DNA of 64,000 bases from PALSA-968 sp964387075. Lineage in GTDB: Bacteria > Bacteroidota > Bacteroidia > B-17B0 > Aurantibacillaceae. Position numbers and translations under genes: made by a program. Shown here in pieces: positions 44,256 through 53,949 of the stretch. The notes beneath the pieces are model-generated. The model saw only the letters and a program-made list of their open reading frames with translations. It ran no database searches and was not told where the DNA came from. Location of the stretch: assembly GCA_964387075.1 (NCBI GenBank), contig CAYLVB010000009.1:159208-223207 (forward strand), given 5' to 3'. The stretch's first letter is position 1, and each line of letters begins with the position of its first letter.

Positions 44256-44390
44256 TAGATCGTCGCCCTTCAAGGGGGACCGAAGTCGCAAAGCGACGAC
44301 GAGGGGTGGGTTGTTGGCTGCCATGTCCCCCGCTGGAGGAGGTGTCCGCCACGAAGTGGTCCCTTTGGGAAAGGACAGAGGGAGGAAACT
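44256..44390. repeat. GC-rich dispersed repeat segments
   Basis: Two stretches (about 44266-44308 and 44322-44388) contain short inverted motifs such as GTCGCAAAGCGAC and CCGCCACGAAGTGG, typical of dispersed Bacteroidetes repeats. The 299-nt gap 44192-44490 has otherwise only the terminator and the leader of the next operon. Confidence 0.55.
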
Positions 44391-44490
44391 GGATAGCTTT
44401 TATTTATTTGATTGTCAGTATTTTAAATAGAAATTTATGGAATCCATTCCCTTCCCACATCCTAATAATAGAAACCAAAACACACACCTT

Positions 44491-45588
44491 ATGAAGATCA
44501 CCATCAACGAACCCTGCCACGAGAATTGGGAAGCAATGACCCCCAATCAACAAGGCGCATTTTGCGGAAGCTGCCAAAAGAGTGTAGTAGACTTCAGCAA
44601 GAAGACCCTAGAAGAAATAAAAAACTTTTTCAGCGAACCGAAGGGTAAAGTGTGCGGTCGCTTTGAAGAAAAGCAGCTGCAGGAATTGACCTTCGACGAT
44701 TTCTTCGCGCGCTTCCGTTACTGGAATTTCAGCAAGAAGTTCGCAACCATCTTTATACTCGCTTTTGGCTTCTGGATCTTTTCCAACAGCAGCAGTTTCG
44801 CGCAGAACAATGAGCGGTTTATGATGAAAGGTGACGTTGCGGTTGAGCATAACGAAGGTGAAAAGAATACGATCAAAGGAAATATCACCAAAGTAAACCC
44901 GGTATGCAAAGAGACCGACAAGCCTAAACAGGTAAAGAAAGATCCCGAACCAAAAATTGAAAAAGAAGAGATACAGGTGCGCATGGGTATGGTGGCCTAC
45001 CATCCTGTAGAAAAGAAAGACCCCGTGACCAAGACCACCGAAGTGAATGATGAAAAGGAAGAGATAAAAGAAGTGAAGAACGAAGAGGTTATTGAAGAAA
45101 CACAGGATATACCCCCACTCGATGAAGAACCAAGTGATGATGAGCCGATCTACGTGATGGGAGAAACAAGTGATACGCCACCTCCGATCGATATCGATGA
45201 AGTTCAGCAAGTAACGCTTCTAAATACCATTTGTGAGATAAATACCATAGATGCGGAAGACGAGATCCAACTGCTGCCAGTTCCTACCGTGACCGAAACT
45301 GTAGTGCCAGAAACCATTCAACCCCAAGAAGAGCAGGAACAAAAGACCATCGCAGAAGAAAAAGAAGTGCGCTTATTTCCCAATCCAAACAACGGCAATT
45401 TCATAGTTGAAGTAGGACACAAACAAATAATGCGCATGTATGATGAGACCGGGAAAGAACTCATTACAGCACAGGAAGTGGAGGGAAGCACCAGCATCAA
45501 TACAACCTTCCTGAAGCCAGGGGTATATTTCATAAGCCTTTCCGATAAAAACGGCATCATTACCAAAAAAGTGATCATCAACGATTAA
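44491..45588 (+). CDS. Four-Cys N-domain / TM / T9SS-tail protein, paralogue 1
   Basis: A 365-aa protein with an unusual order. Residues 1-75 form a soluble domain with Cys9 (EPCHENW), Cys25 and Cys28 (FCGSC) and Cys55 (VCGRF), a possible Zn or Fe-S site; a hydrophobic helix follows at about 80-102 (FATIFILAFGFWIFSN) and ends in FAQ, like a signal peptide placed 80 residues too late. Next is an acidic/Lys/Pro-rich region (105-290), then a T9SS type A CTD (about 292-365; LFPNPNNGNFIVEV, KPGVYFISLSDK). The ATG at 44491 starts the conserved domain; an upstream ATG at 44437 adds only a Pro/Asn-rich stretch. Function unknown. Confidence 0.85.
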   Translation: MKITINEPCHENWEAMTPNQQGAFCGSCQKSVVDFSKKTLEEIKNFFSEPKGKVCGRFEEKQLQELTFDDFFARFRYWNFSKKFATIFILAFGFWIFSNSSSFAQNNERFMMKGDVAVEHNEGEKNTIKGNITKVNPVCKETDKPKQVKKDPEPKIEKEEIQVRMGMVAYHPVEKKDPVTKTTEVNDEKEEIKEVKNEEVIEETQDIPPLDEEPSDDEPIYVMGETSDTPPPIDIDEVQQVTLLNTICEINTIDAEDEIQLLPVPTVTETVVPETIQPQEEQEQKTIAEEKEVRLFPNPNNGNFIVEVGHKQIMRMYDETGKELITAQEVEGSTSINTTFLKPGVYFISLSDKNGIITKKVIIND

Positions 45589-45598
45589 ACAATTAGCC

Positions 45599-46561
45599 AT
45601 GAAAATTACTATCAACGAACCCTGTCACGAGAACTGGGACAACATGACCCCGAACCAACAAGGCGCCTTTTGCAAAAGCTGCATGAAGGACGTAGTGGAT
45701 TTCAGTAAAAAAAGCATTGAAGAGATCAAAACCTTCTTCAGCGAACCCAAAGGAAATGTTTGCGGTCGCTTTAAGGAAAGCCAGATGCAGGAGTTGAGCT
45801 TCGACGATTTCTTTTCACGTTTTAAGTATTGGAACTTCAGCAAGAAGTTCGCAACGATCTTTATACTCGCCTTTGGCTTCTGGATATTCTCTACAACCAG
45901 TCTTTCAGCCCAGGAAGAACCTTTGATGGGCAAGGTAGCCTACATTCCGCATAAAGAAGTGGTGAAGGACACCGTTAAAAGAGACGGCCCGGTTAAAACT
46001 AAGGTCGATGGATCGAAAAAGATCAAGGGCAGAGTGGCCGTAACAAAGACAGTTTGCGAAAAAATGCCTAAGACCATAAAAGAAACACCTGTGCTTGTAA
46101 AACAAGAGCAAATGCTCATGGGTTCAGTGGTGGCTTACAATCCGGCAATAGAACAGCAGCCTGCGATAAAAACCGTTGAACTGATCGAACCTGAAGTGAA
46201 GACCGTGGAAGTAATTAAGTACGTAGATCTTGTAGAAGAAAAACAGGAATTGGTGATCATTCAAACTGTGCGTAAGCAACCTGAGATAAAAGTGCTGGAA
46301 GCCAAGAACATTTCTCCTGAAATAGCAGTTTCGGAAAATAAGATATTGGTCTATCCCAACCCCAGCAGCGGTACTTTTATAGTGGAAACACCCGAGAAAC
46401 AAATCTTACGCGTGTACGATCTTACGGGACGCATGGTGATGAGTCAGAATGTAACTGGCCTTACTAAGATAGACGCGGGCCAGTTGGAGAACGGAACCTA
46501 TTCGCTTGTATTTACCGGTCCAAAGAATTCTGTTACCCGGAAACTGATCATCACACGTTAA
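45599..46561 (+). CDS. Four-Cys N-domain / TM / T9SS-tail protein, paralogue 2
   Basis: A 320-aa paralogue of the preceding gene, 10 nt downstream of it. The first 103 residues are nearly the same, with Cys9, 25, 28 and 55 in place and the helix FATIFILAFGFWIFST ending in LSAQ. The middle region (105-245) is different: Lys/Val-rich, with repeated VKTVEVIKYV-type blocks. The C-terminal T9SS CTD (about 248-320) has VYPNPSSGTFIVETP and ENGTYSLVFTG. Strong conservation of the N-terminal part and rapid change of the middle suggest a conserved sensor or assembly module with variable exported tails. Confidence 0.85.
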   Translation: MKITINEPCHENWDNMTPNQQGAFCKSCMKDVVDFSKKSIEEIKTFFSEPKGNVCGRFKESQMQELSFDDFFSRFKYWNFSKKFATIFILAFGFWIFSTTSLSAQEEPLMGKVAYIPHKEVVKDTVKRDGPVKTKVDGSKKIKGRVAVTKTVCEKMPKTIKETPVLVKQEQMLMGSVVAYNPAIEQQPAIKTVELIEPEVKTVEVIKYVDLVEEKQELVIIQTVRKQPEIKVLEAKNISPEIAVSENKILVYPNPSSGTFIVETPEKQILRVYDLTGRMVMSQNVTGLTKIDAGQLENGTYSLVFTGPKNSVTRKLIITR

Positions 46562-46571
46562 TAAAACAGCT

Positions 46572-47243
46572 ATGAAGATCTCGATAAACGAACCCTGCCA
46601 CGAGAATTGGGAAGCAATGACTCCCAACCAGCAAGGGGCTTTCTGCGGAAGCTGCCAAAAGAATGTTGTAGACTTCAGCAAGAAGACCATTGAAGACATT
46701 AAGAGTTTTTTCAGTAAACCGCAAGGGAAAGTGTGCGGCCGTTTTGAAGAAACGCAACTACAGGAACTGAGCTTTGACGATTTCTTCTCACGTTTTAAGT
46801 ATTGGAACTTCAGCAAGAAGTTCGCCGTGATCTTTTTCCTGGCCTTTGGTTTCTGGATCTTTTCGGGTAACGCAGCGATGGCGCAGAGCCACCATTTAAA
46901 AGGCGAAGTCGAGTTCGTACCCGAAAAGCCCAAACCCGTACAAAAGGATACCGTAAAAATGATCGGGCAGGCTGTGGTAAAACCGGTCTCGGTTAAAATG
47001 GGCAAGATCAAATGCGTGAAGCCTGAAACGCCGATAAAAAAAGAAACTCCTAAAGAAATAAAGAAAGATCCGCCTATGATCATGGGCGATATAGGGGCGC
47101 CGATCTTAGAAAACAAACCGATCAGCGAGCCGGTTGAAAAAAAGCAAAAGCCCATCGATCCTCCAAGGCCTTTTAAAAGCGAAATCGTTCCTGTAAATAA
47201 TAATGAAACTCCCACAATAGTTCCGAAAGAAAGGAAAGACTAA
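46572..47243 (+). CDS. Four-Cys N-domain / TM protein, paralogue 3 (no T9SS tail)
   Basis: A 223-aa third paralogue, 10 nt downstream of the second. The N-domain again has Cys9, 25, 28 and 55, and the helix is FAVIFFLAFGFWIFSG ending in AMAQ. The tail (105-223) is Lys/Pro-rich (KPVQKDTVKM, IKKDPPMIMGDI) and ends in PTIVPKERKD without a sorting domain. The stop codon is well placed and a terminator follows, so the lack of a CTD is probably genuine rather than a frameshift. It ends the three-gene unit. Confidence 0.82.
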   Translation: MKISINEPCHENWEAMTPNQQGAFCGSCQKNVVDFSKKTIEDIKSFFSKPQGKVCGRFEETQLQELSFDDFFSRFKYWNFSKKFAVIFFLAFGFWIFSGNAAMAQSHHLKGEVEFVPEKPKPVQKDTVKMIGQAVVKPVSVKMGKIKCVKPETPIKKETPKEIKKDPPMIMGDIGAPILENKPISEPVEKKQKPIDPPRPFKSEIVPVNNNETPTIVPKERKD

Positions 47244-47300
47244 CATCGTCTACAGCTTTCCGGCGCCTTTTTGGTTCGGCGGTAAACTTTCGGAAAATAA

Positions 47301-47336
47301 AAACCCTGAAGTCAACTATGTTGTACTTCAGGGTTT
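47301..47336. terminator. Bidirectional terminator between convergent units
   Basis: 12-bp perfect arms AAACCCTGAAGT and ACTTCAGGGTTT with an inner CAAC/GTTG stem. It serves the four-Cys operon (plus) and the M4 protease gene (minus). Confidence 0.88.
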
Positions 47337-47354
47337 CCTTTTTAAGATCATCTC

Positions 47355-50207
47355 TTATTGTTTCACAACCTTGATCAGCTTGTTATCGCTGCCGCTTACC
47401 ACTTTTACGAAGTAAACGCCGGCCGGTAATGCTGACACGTCGAATGAAACGCTGGTCTCATTTTGCGGTGTATGACTCAGGATCGTTTTGCCGATCATGT
47501 CAACCACAGTAACGCTGTTGATCATGTGCGGCGAATTAATGAATAGATTATTATGAGCCGGGTTCGGATGAACCTCAATAGCGCCAACAGTATTATTGCT
47601 GCCGATGCCGGTGCAATTCTGGATCGTTGCCGTAACAACAGTAGGGCTGCTGGGACACGGAACATCGGGCGCTACTTTCCAGTTATAAAACCAATAATAG
47701 TAATTTTCAAGTCCGCCACCCTGACTAGAAATATCTGTCCCTGTAATAGACGCAACAGTACCCACAGGATAAGGGAAATTGGCGCCTACATTGTTCCTGT
47801 AAATATTAAGATTTGCTCCTGCGGCAGAAAGAATGAAGCCGGTTCCAACCGGTACCCGCCAGTTAAGTGTAACAACGTTAAGGCCGGCAGAAGTTAAAGT
47901 AGTAGTAGTGGTTGCTAAGGTATTACCTGCGTTATCCAATAAAGAAATGGTCGGCTGCGAACTGCTTGATGATTGTGCGTACACATCAACCGTTTTCAAT
48001 GTAAAGCCTGCGAAGGCGTCAAATGTTAAATAGTGCGGAGAGTTAAGGTAACCGCCTGCTCCTAATGTTGTATTAGTTGCCGGCGCCCCCGCCAACGTGG
48101 CGGTGCCTGCAACCAGGATGGAACTGGTAACAGAATAAGTAGTGGTAGCCGTTAGGGTAGGCGTAACATAATTTGGTCCTGTGCCAACTTGCCCCGAAGC
48201 ATCATACCAGGTAAGTGTTCCAACCCCGCCTGCGTTAAGCGAGTAAGATTGAGGTCCGCAACTGGTTACCGAAGGGCTGGGCGCCGCGGGTGGACCATTT
48301 ACCGTAACAAGCGCTGTCATCACCATAGTATCTTTACTGTTGGGGGTGCAGGTTCCGGTAGCAATAAGCTGTACGTTGTAAATACCTCCTGCGGTATAGG
48401 TATGCGCAGGCGAAGTTACGGTACTTGTACCTCCATCGCCAAAATTCCAGTTATAAGAAACAGAACCGGTTGAACTGTTGGTAAAGTTAACTGTTAAGGG
48501 AGCTGTACATGAAATAGCATTAGACGAAGCGAAAGCCGCTGCCGGAACGCCCCCGGTATAAGCCGCGCCCACTCCAACCGCATACCATGCGTTAGTAGTA
48601 GAGGCAAGCTCTTGTGTACAGGCGCCAAACAGATCGGTGGCAGCTTGTATAGTATAGTTACGCGCGTTGGTGTAATTGGTATTTGAGGTAAAGTAATTTG
48701 TTAAACCCCTGAAAGCAATGCGGCTGGCGCTGGTCATGCCAATGCCGCCTACATTATAAGCATTATTATTGTCATTGGTTCCTATACCTCCCTGGCACAA
48801 TAAATAGTACCAGTAAATGGAGGGCCCGTCATTAATATGAACCTCTCCACCTACATCCCAATAAGTTCCCTGGTAGGTATCCGGCTGGCTCAACAAATTT
48901 GGATTTGCCATGTTACGTATGCCCATTCCGTTTGGCGTAATGTCAGCGCCCATGATCCAATCAGATTGCGAAGGTCTTGCCACGAACTCGATGCTGGTAC
49001 CGAAGATATCCGCAAAACCTTCATTCAGCGCACCCGCTTCTCCACCACCAAGACCAGCAGTATTTGAAACAAGTCCGTGCGTAATTTCATGTCCGCAAAC
49101 ATCAAGCCCGGTAAGAATGGTAAATTGGGATCCATCGCCATCGCCATAGGTCATGCGCTGTCCATCCCAAAAAGCGTTGTTGTAATTATTACTGTAATGC
49201 ACATAACTTCTTAGCAGGTAACCGTTCCCGTCAATACTGTTCTGATTATGCTGCTGCATAAAATAATCGTAGGTCATCTCGGCACCCCAATGTGCGTCGG
49301 CGGCGGCCTGGTCGGCTCCGGTAACATTCCAGTTAGAGCTGGGGTTGGTAAAATCAACGGCGCCGGCATAGCTGGTGCCATTGTTCATATCGTAGGTCTG
49401 TATCCCGTTACCGCGGCCTGTTTCACGCAAACGAAAAGTTCCGCCGTTGTTGTCGCTGGTCATGATCACCGTTCCGCTGTATTGCGTTACTGCGGTACCC
49501 ACCACATCAAAGGTGCAGATCTGGTTTTGCTCATCGAGGATCTCGCCCGTATTAGCATCCACAAAAACATTGGCGCGGTAAAGAGGTACTTCGGCGTAAA
49601 TATTGAACTTATAAGCAAGGCGCATGTTCTCCGCCGAATAGTCGGCTCCTTTTTTATGCACGTACACCAATTCTCCTTTTGGATAATAAGTAAAAGCGGG
49701 ATCATTAGTAGCCATGCGCTCATGTGCCTCGGCCGCTTTATTTTCCCAGATATATCTTTGCGCATTTACTTTTTTAAGTGCGCTTTTCAACGCGTCGCTC
49801 TCCGTTAAAGAAGCGGATGTATTGGAACTGAAATTCACGTAATAATCTCCATTCACCATGGTCACTTTTCCATCGCGCATATGACTGATCACCTGGCTTG
49901 CCTCAACAGGGTAACCATTATAATACTGTTGGTGGCGCGTATGCGTATAGCCCAGCTCGTCTGTTTTCACCTGGTAGGGCTTGAATGTTGAATTGGCAGG
50001 GATGTTGAACGAGTAAAGCGCCCAGTCCACAAAATTCTCCTGGCGAATTTGTTTAGCATCGTCCAGTTTAATGAAGTTCGGAAGATTGGTTACGCCGCTG
50101 TTATCCACAACGGTAGCGCCGGCAAGGCGCTGGCCGTCTTGTGCTATTGCAAGGCCGGCAAGGGTGGCCAAAGCAAGGGTTGCAATTGTTTTAGTAGTGT
50201 TGCCCAT
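47355..50207 (-). CDS. Thermolysin-family (M4) metalloprotease with PKD and T9SS sorting domain
   Basis: A 950-aa secreted protease (ATG at 50207, MGNTTKTIATLALATL; the longer frame adds 11 residues before the signal peptide). Order: signal peptide, FTP/PepSY propeptide (about 40-230), M4 domain with zinc motif HEITH (373-377) and Glu396 in GALNEGFAD, PKD domain (about 555-640; WNFGDGGTST), Ig-like domain, a further beta domain, and a T9SS CTD (EVHPNPAHNNLFIN, ALPAGVYFVKVVSG). It should act outside the cell on proteins. It is a tandem paralogue of the gene upstream. Confidence 0.94.
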   Translation of the reverse strand: MGNTTKTIATLALATLAGLAIAQDGQRLAGATVVDNSGVTNLPNFIKLDDAKQIRQENFVDWALYSFNIPANSTFKPYQVKTDELGYTHTRHQQYYNGYPVEASQVISHMRDGKVTMVNGDYYVNFSSNTSASLTESDALKSALKKVNAQRYIWENKAAEAHERMATNDPAFTYYPKGELVYVHKKGADYSAENMRLAYKFNIYAEVPLYRANVFVDANTGEILDEQNQICTFDVVGTAVTQYSGTVIMTSDNNGGTFRLRETGRGNGIQTYDMNNGTSYAGAVDFTNPSSNWNVTGADQAAADAHWGAEMTYDYFMQQHNQNSIDGNGYLLRSYVHYSNNYNNAFWDGQRMTYGDGDGSQFTILTGLDVCGHEITHGLVSNTAGLGGGEAGALNEGFADIFGTSIEFVARPSQSDWIMGADITPNGMGIRNMANPNLLSQPDTYQGTYWDVGGEVHINDGPSIYWYYLLCQGGIGTNDNNNAYNVGGIGMTSASRIAFRGLTNYFTSNTNYTNARNYTIQAATDLFGACTQELASTTNAWYAVGVGAAYTGGVPAAAFASSNAISCTAPLTVNFTNSSTGSVSYNWNFGDGGTSTVTSPAHTYTAGGIYNVQLIATGTCTPNSKDTMVMTALVTVNGPPAAPSPSVTSCGPQSYSLNAGGVGTLTWYDASGQVGTGPNYVTPTLTATTTYSVTSSILVAGTATLAGAPATNTTLGAGGYLNSPHYLTFDAFAGFTLKTVDVYAQSSSSSQPTISLLDNAGNTLATTTTTLTSAGLNVVTLNWRVPVGTGFILSAAGANLNIYRNNVGANFPYPVGTVASITGTDISSQGGGLENYYYWFYNWKVAPDVPCPSSPTVVTATIQNCTGIGSNNTVGAIEVHPNPAHNNLFINSPHMINSVTVVDMIGKTILSHTPQNETSVSFDVSALPAGVYFVKVVSGSDNKLIKVVKQ

Positions 50208-50345
50208 GGGTGGTAGATTAGTCAGACCAATATACCTCATTTAAAGGCCTGTACAAGGGAAAAAGGGTGATTCCTGAGAGGTTGTAGACGAGCGGCGTTT
50301 TTGACCTCCTGAATGGCAAGGAAAAGGTCAAAAAACCTCATAAAA

Positions 50346-50376
50346 AAACCCTCTCCTGTTGCCGGAAGAGGGTTTT
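50346..50376 (-). terminator. Terminator of the upstream M4 protease gene
   Basis: 9-bp perfect arms AAACCCTCT (50346-50354) and AGAGGGTTT (50367-50375) with A/T runs on both sides. It separates the two M4 protease genes into two units. Confidence 0.8.
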
Positions 50377-50394
50377 CTGATGATGACGGTAAGG

Positions 50395-53121
50395 TTATTC
50401 CTTGATCAATTTGATAAGCTTCTGCGCGTCGCCCACACTTACTTTTACAAAGTAAACGCCGGCCGGCAAAGAAGAAACATCCACGTGTGTGCTTGACTCG
50501 TGCTGCGGCTGCATGTGCAACACTGTTTTTCCAAGCATGTCGATGATGTTGATGCTGCTGATATCCTTATCGGCATGAACTGTAAGATCATTGTGAGCAG
50601 GATTCGGGAAGATAGAAATACCTTCCGCGCTGTTCACTTTTATACCGGTGGTTCCTGTGATGTTGATATTATCGATATAGATCCAGGTACCCCACGCCGA
50701 AAGATTCTCAAAGGAGATCATCACGTTAGGCTGACCTGCGTATGCGTTCAAGCTGATCGCATCGTTGCGCCATTGCGCGGCACTGGCAGGAACCCAGCAA
50801 GTAGCGATAGAAGTATAACTTGGGGCAGAAGCCAGCGTGGCACCGGCCTTGTTGTAAAGCGTTGTCCAGCTCTGCCCGCAGTTGGTTGATACATTCACTT
50901 TCAGTTGATCGTCGTAAGGCGTACCCTGGTAGATAAGTTGCGCGTACGCTATATCAAATGTAAGCGAGGCCGATGCGATATTACTGAAGTTATAGTTTTT
51001 GGTATACACAAGGTCGATGCGCCCTGTCATGTCTGTGCTTCCAGCGCCATCGCAGTTGTTCATACCCATTGACTTGGTGCCGGTTCTTGCAACCGAGCTG
51101 TTGATCTCCCAGGTTGCGTCGTTATTGGTGTTGGAAACGCTCCAGCCGCTGGGCAGTGTGGTAAGACCTTCGAAACCTTCCTGTAAAGGAAGTGGTGCTC
51201 CCGAAGTACCCACTGTGATCACCTGTGTAGTTTGGTTCGTTTGACTTCCGCCACATCCTGTAGCAACAAGTGTTACGGTATAAGTACCGGCAAGGGTGTA
51301 CGTATAGGAAGGGTTGGCTTGTGTGCTGGTTGCGCCGTTACCGAAGTTCCAGCTATACGATTGAGATCCGGTTGAATTATTGATGAAGTTAACGGTTGCA
51401 GGCATACTACAGGTTGAGATAGCGCCGGTAGTGAATACCGCGGTTGGCGCACCTGTTGTTGGAACACCTCCAACGCCTACAGCGTACCATGCGTTAGAGG
51501 TAGCGGTAAGCTCAGCAGAACAGTTACCATAAAGGTCTACGGCCGCCTGCTCAGTTAAGGTGCGTGCGTTGGCAAAAGTGGTGCTTGAAGTAAAGTAAAC
51601 AGTTAATCCGCGGAAGGCGATGTTAGAGCTTTTGGTCCAACCTTGGCCGGTTACGCTGAATGCATTTCCGAGGTCGTTTGTACCGTTGGCACCAATTGTA
51701 AGCAGGTAATACCAGTAGTTAGATACACCGCTGTTTGTGTGAACACCTCCGTTATCGGCTGTGCCGGTGTAATAGCTACCCGCCATATACGTATCGGGGT
51801 CGCCAAACGAGCCGGGATTCGACATGTTGCGCATGCCCGAACCGCTGCTGGTGATATCTTCGCCTATGCGCCAGTTCCATTGTGTAGGGCGCGCGAAGTT
51901 CTCAATGCTGTTACCCATGATATCCGCCCAGCTTTCGTTCAAAGCGCCCGACTCGTCCTGGTAAACAAGGTTAGCTGTAGCGCTTATCAAACCGTGCGTG
52001 ATCTCATGGCCGCAAACATCCAGTCCTGTCATAATGGTCCAGCTTGTGCCGTTGCCATCACCATAGGTCATGCGCTGTCCATCCCAGAAAGCATTCACGA
52101 AATTGGTTGAATAATGTACATAGCTGCGCAGCATATAACCGGCGCCGTCAATACTGTTACGGTTATGTCTTTGCATGAGGTAATCATAGGTCATTTCTGC
52201 GCCCCAATGAGCATCCCTTGCACCCTGGTCAACGCCGGTGCCGGTCCAGTTGGAAGTAGCGTTGGTAAAATCAGTATTTGTATAGGTAGTGCCGTTTTGC
52301 AGGTTGTAGGTTTGAATACCGTTACCGCGACCAGTTTCACGCAGGCGGTATGTGCCGCCGTTGTTATCAGAGGTCATGGTTTTAGTACCGCTGTATTTTG
52401 TTGCAGCGGTACCCACCACGTCAGCGGTGTGGATAATGCTCTGCTCATCCAATATCTCGCCGGTTGCAGCGTCGATGAACAGGTAGGCGCGATATAAAGG
52501 AAGTTCAGCGTATATGTTAAATTTATAGGCCAGGCGCATATTGGTGGCTGAATAATCCGTGCCCTTCCTGTGCGCATAAACCAATTCGCCTTTCGGATAA
52601 AAAGTAAAATCGGGGTTATTGGTTACCTGGCGCTCCTGCGCTTCGAATTCTTTATTCTCCCACATGTATCTCTGGGCGTTCACTTTTTTAAGTGCCGCTT
52701 TAAGCGCGTCTTCCTCGCTCAATGCAACGTTTACACTGCTAAAATTATGGTAGTAATCACCATTCATCATGGTAACCTTCCCATCTTTCATGTGGCTGAT
52801 CACCTGGGTGGCTTCCACCGGGTAACCATTCATATATTGCTGGTGGCGGGTATGCGTATAACCCAGCATATCCGTTTCTGTCTTATAAGCTTTGAGTATA
52901 GAATTGGCAGGTAAATCAAGCGCGTAAACCGCCCAATCTATAAAAGCTTCCTGCTTTACCTGTTTGGAAGCATCCATCTTGATAAAGTAGGGTAAATTGG
53001 TATTGCCGCTTTTATCTACCACGGTTGTGCCGGCAAGGCGACCCCCGTCCTGTGCCATCGCCGCGCCCACACATGCAGTTAGCGCAATAGCCATCATCGA
53101 TCTAGTAATTCTGTTGCCCAT
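50395..53121 (-). CDS. Thermolysin-family (M4) metalloprotease with PKD, jelly-roll and T9SS sorting domain
   Basis: A 908-aa secreted protease (ATG at 53121, MGNRITRSMMAIALTA; the longer frame adds 11 residues). The propeptide and catalytic domain closely match the neighbouring gene: HEITH at 372-376 and Glu396 in GALNESWAD. A PKD domain (about 550-635; WNFGNGATSTQ) follows, then a MAM/choice-of-anchor J-like domain (about 640-820) ending in WIYIDNINITG, in place of the Ig-like part of its paralogue, and a T9SS CTD (IFPNPAHNDLTVH, SLPAGVYFVKVSVG). The pair arose by duplication followed by change of the binding modules. Confidence 0.94.
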   Translation of the reverse strand: MGNRITRSMMAIALTACVGAAMAQDGGRLAGTTVVDKSGNTNLPYFIKMDASKQVKQEAFIDWAVYALDLPANSILKAYKTETDMLGYTHTRHQQYMNGYPVEATQVISHMKDGKVTMMNGDYYHNFSSVNVALSEEDALKAALKKVNAQRYMWENKEFEAQERQVTNNPDFTFYPKGELVYAHRKGTDYSATNMRLAYKFNIYAELPLYRAYLFIDAATGEILDEQSIIHTADVVGTAATKYSGTKTMTSDNNGGTYRLRETGRGNGIQTYNLQNGTTYTNTDFTNATSNWTGTGVDQGARDAHWGAEMTYDYLMQRHNRNSIDGAGYMLRSYVHYSTNFVNAFWDGQRMTYGDGNGTSWTIMTGLDVCGHEITHGLISATANLVYQDESGALNESWADIMGNSIENFARPTQWNWRIGEDITSSGSGMRNMSNPGSFGDPDTYMAGSYYTGTADNGGVHTNSGVSNYWYYLLTIGANGTNDLGNAFSVTGQGWTKSSNIAFRGLTVYFTSSTTFANARTLTEQAAVDLYGNCSAELTATSNAWYAVGVGGVPTTGAPTAVFTTGAISTCSMPATVNFINNSTGSQSYSWNFGNGATSTQANPSYTYTLAGTYTVTLVATGCGGSQTNQTTQVITVGTSGAPLPLQEGFEGLTTLPSGWSVSNTNNDATWEINSSVARTGTKSMGMNNCDGAGSTDMTGRIDLVYTKNYNFSNIASASLTFDIAYAQLIYQGTPYDDQLKVNVSTNCGQSWTTLYNKAGATLASAPSYTSIATCWVPASAAQWRNDAISLNAYAGQPNVMISFENLSAWGTWIYIDNINITGTTGIKVNSAEGISIFPNPAHNDLTVHADKDISSINIIDMLGKTVLHMQPQHESSTHVDVSSLPAGVYFVKVSVGDAQKLIKLIKE

Positions 53122-53239
53122 AGGTTTTGTTTTAGTTATTGCAATATAGGTCATTTTAAACCCAATGCAAGCAATTTGGAAGGAATCTGCGGTACTTTTA
53201 GATGAGCGGTTATTTTTAAAAGGTGAATGGCGGGCATTT

Positions 53240-53929
53240 TTACATGTCCCTGCCCCCTAGGCCTTTTTGGTGAAACTCCTTTAAATAGAAGGGTTCGAAA
53301 AGGGCAGTATTCTCAAAGGTCTTTTGGCCCATTTTTTTAAGGGCTATAGGAGCCAGGTATTGGGCTGATGGAACCACATTTTCATGGAAAATAACCCCGG
53401 GCAGGCCCTCTAAAAGGGCTTTAGCCTTAGGCATGCCCTCACCGAAGAAACATACCGGCCTTTGCAGTTTAAACAGGCTCACAGAACGCTCGTCCAATAC
53501 CAGTGCCCGTACGGGCAAGACCGGCTCCAGGTCCTTATTGTAAACAGCGCAATAGACCTCCATGCGGCGGGCGTCGAGCATGGGGCAATAGAGAACATCC
53601 TCTTTCACTTTCCCTGCCACCTGCAAGGCCATGGCTTGTAAAGTATCAACGCTTATAAGCGGGATGTTCAGGCTGTAACAAAAACCTTTGGCGGCACTTA
53701 CTCCTATCCTAAGCCCGGTGTAACTTCCGGGACCTTTACTCACGGCCACTGAGCCTATATCTTTAAAAGTGATGCCCGCTTCCTTTAAGATCTCGCCAAC
53801 AAAAACATGTAGATTTTCGGCGTGTGTGTATCCTTCATTGGTCTCGCGCATAGCAAGAACCTTTTCTTCAGAAGCGATGCAAACCGAACAAACTGTTGTG
53901 GAAGTCTCTATACAAAGTAAATAGCTCAC
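53240..53929 (-). CDS. tsaB: tRNA threonylcarbamoyladenosine biosynthesis protein TsaB
   Basis: A 230-aa ASKHA-fold partner of TsaD in the synthesis of t6A at position 37 of ANN-decoding tRNAs. TsaB marks are YLLCIETSTTVCSVCI at the start, AVSKGPGSYTGLRIGVSAAKG and VLYCPMLDARRMEVYCAVY. GTG at 53929 is chosen as the start: it gives the family N-terminus and avoids the overlap with crcB that the longer frame would have. It follows crcB by 21 nt on the same strand. The gene ends in a basic tail LKEFHQKGLGG. Confidence 0.93.
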   Translation of the reverse strand: MSYLLCIETSTTVCSVCIASEEKVLAMRETNEGYTHAENLHVFVGEILKEAGITFKDIGSVAVSKGPGSYTGLRIGVSAAKGFCYSLNIPLISVDTLQAMALQVAGKVKEDVLYCPMLDARRMEVYCAVYNKDLEPVLPVRALVLDERSVSLFKLQRPVCFFGEGMPKAKALLEGLPGVIFHENVVPSAQYLAPIALKKMGQKTFENTALFEPFYLKEFHQKGLGGRDM

Positions 53930-53949
53930 AGCGCTAAGGTACGAATTCG

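Noticed and set aside
46562..47243. Third four-Cys paralogue as a frameshifted pseudogene
   Set aside because: The frame is intact, the stop is followed by a terminator, and no T9SS tail remnant is found in other frames downstream.
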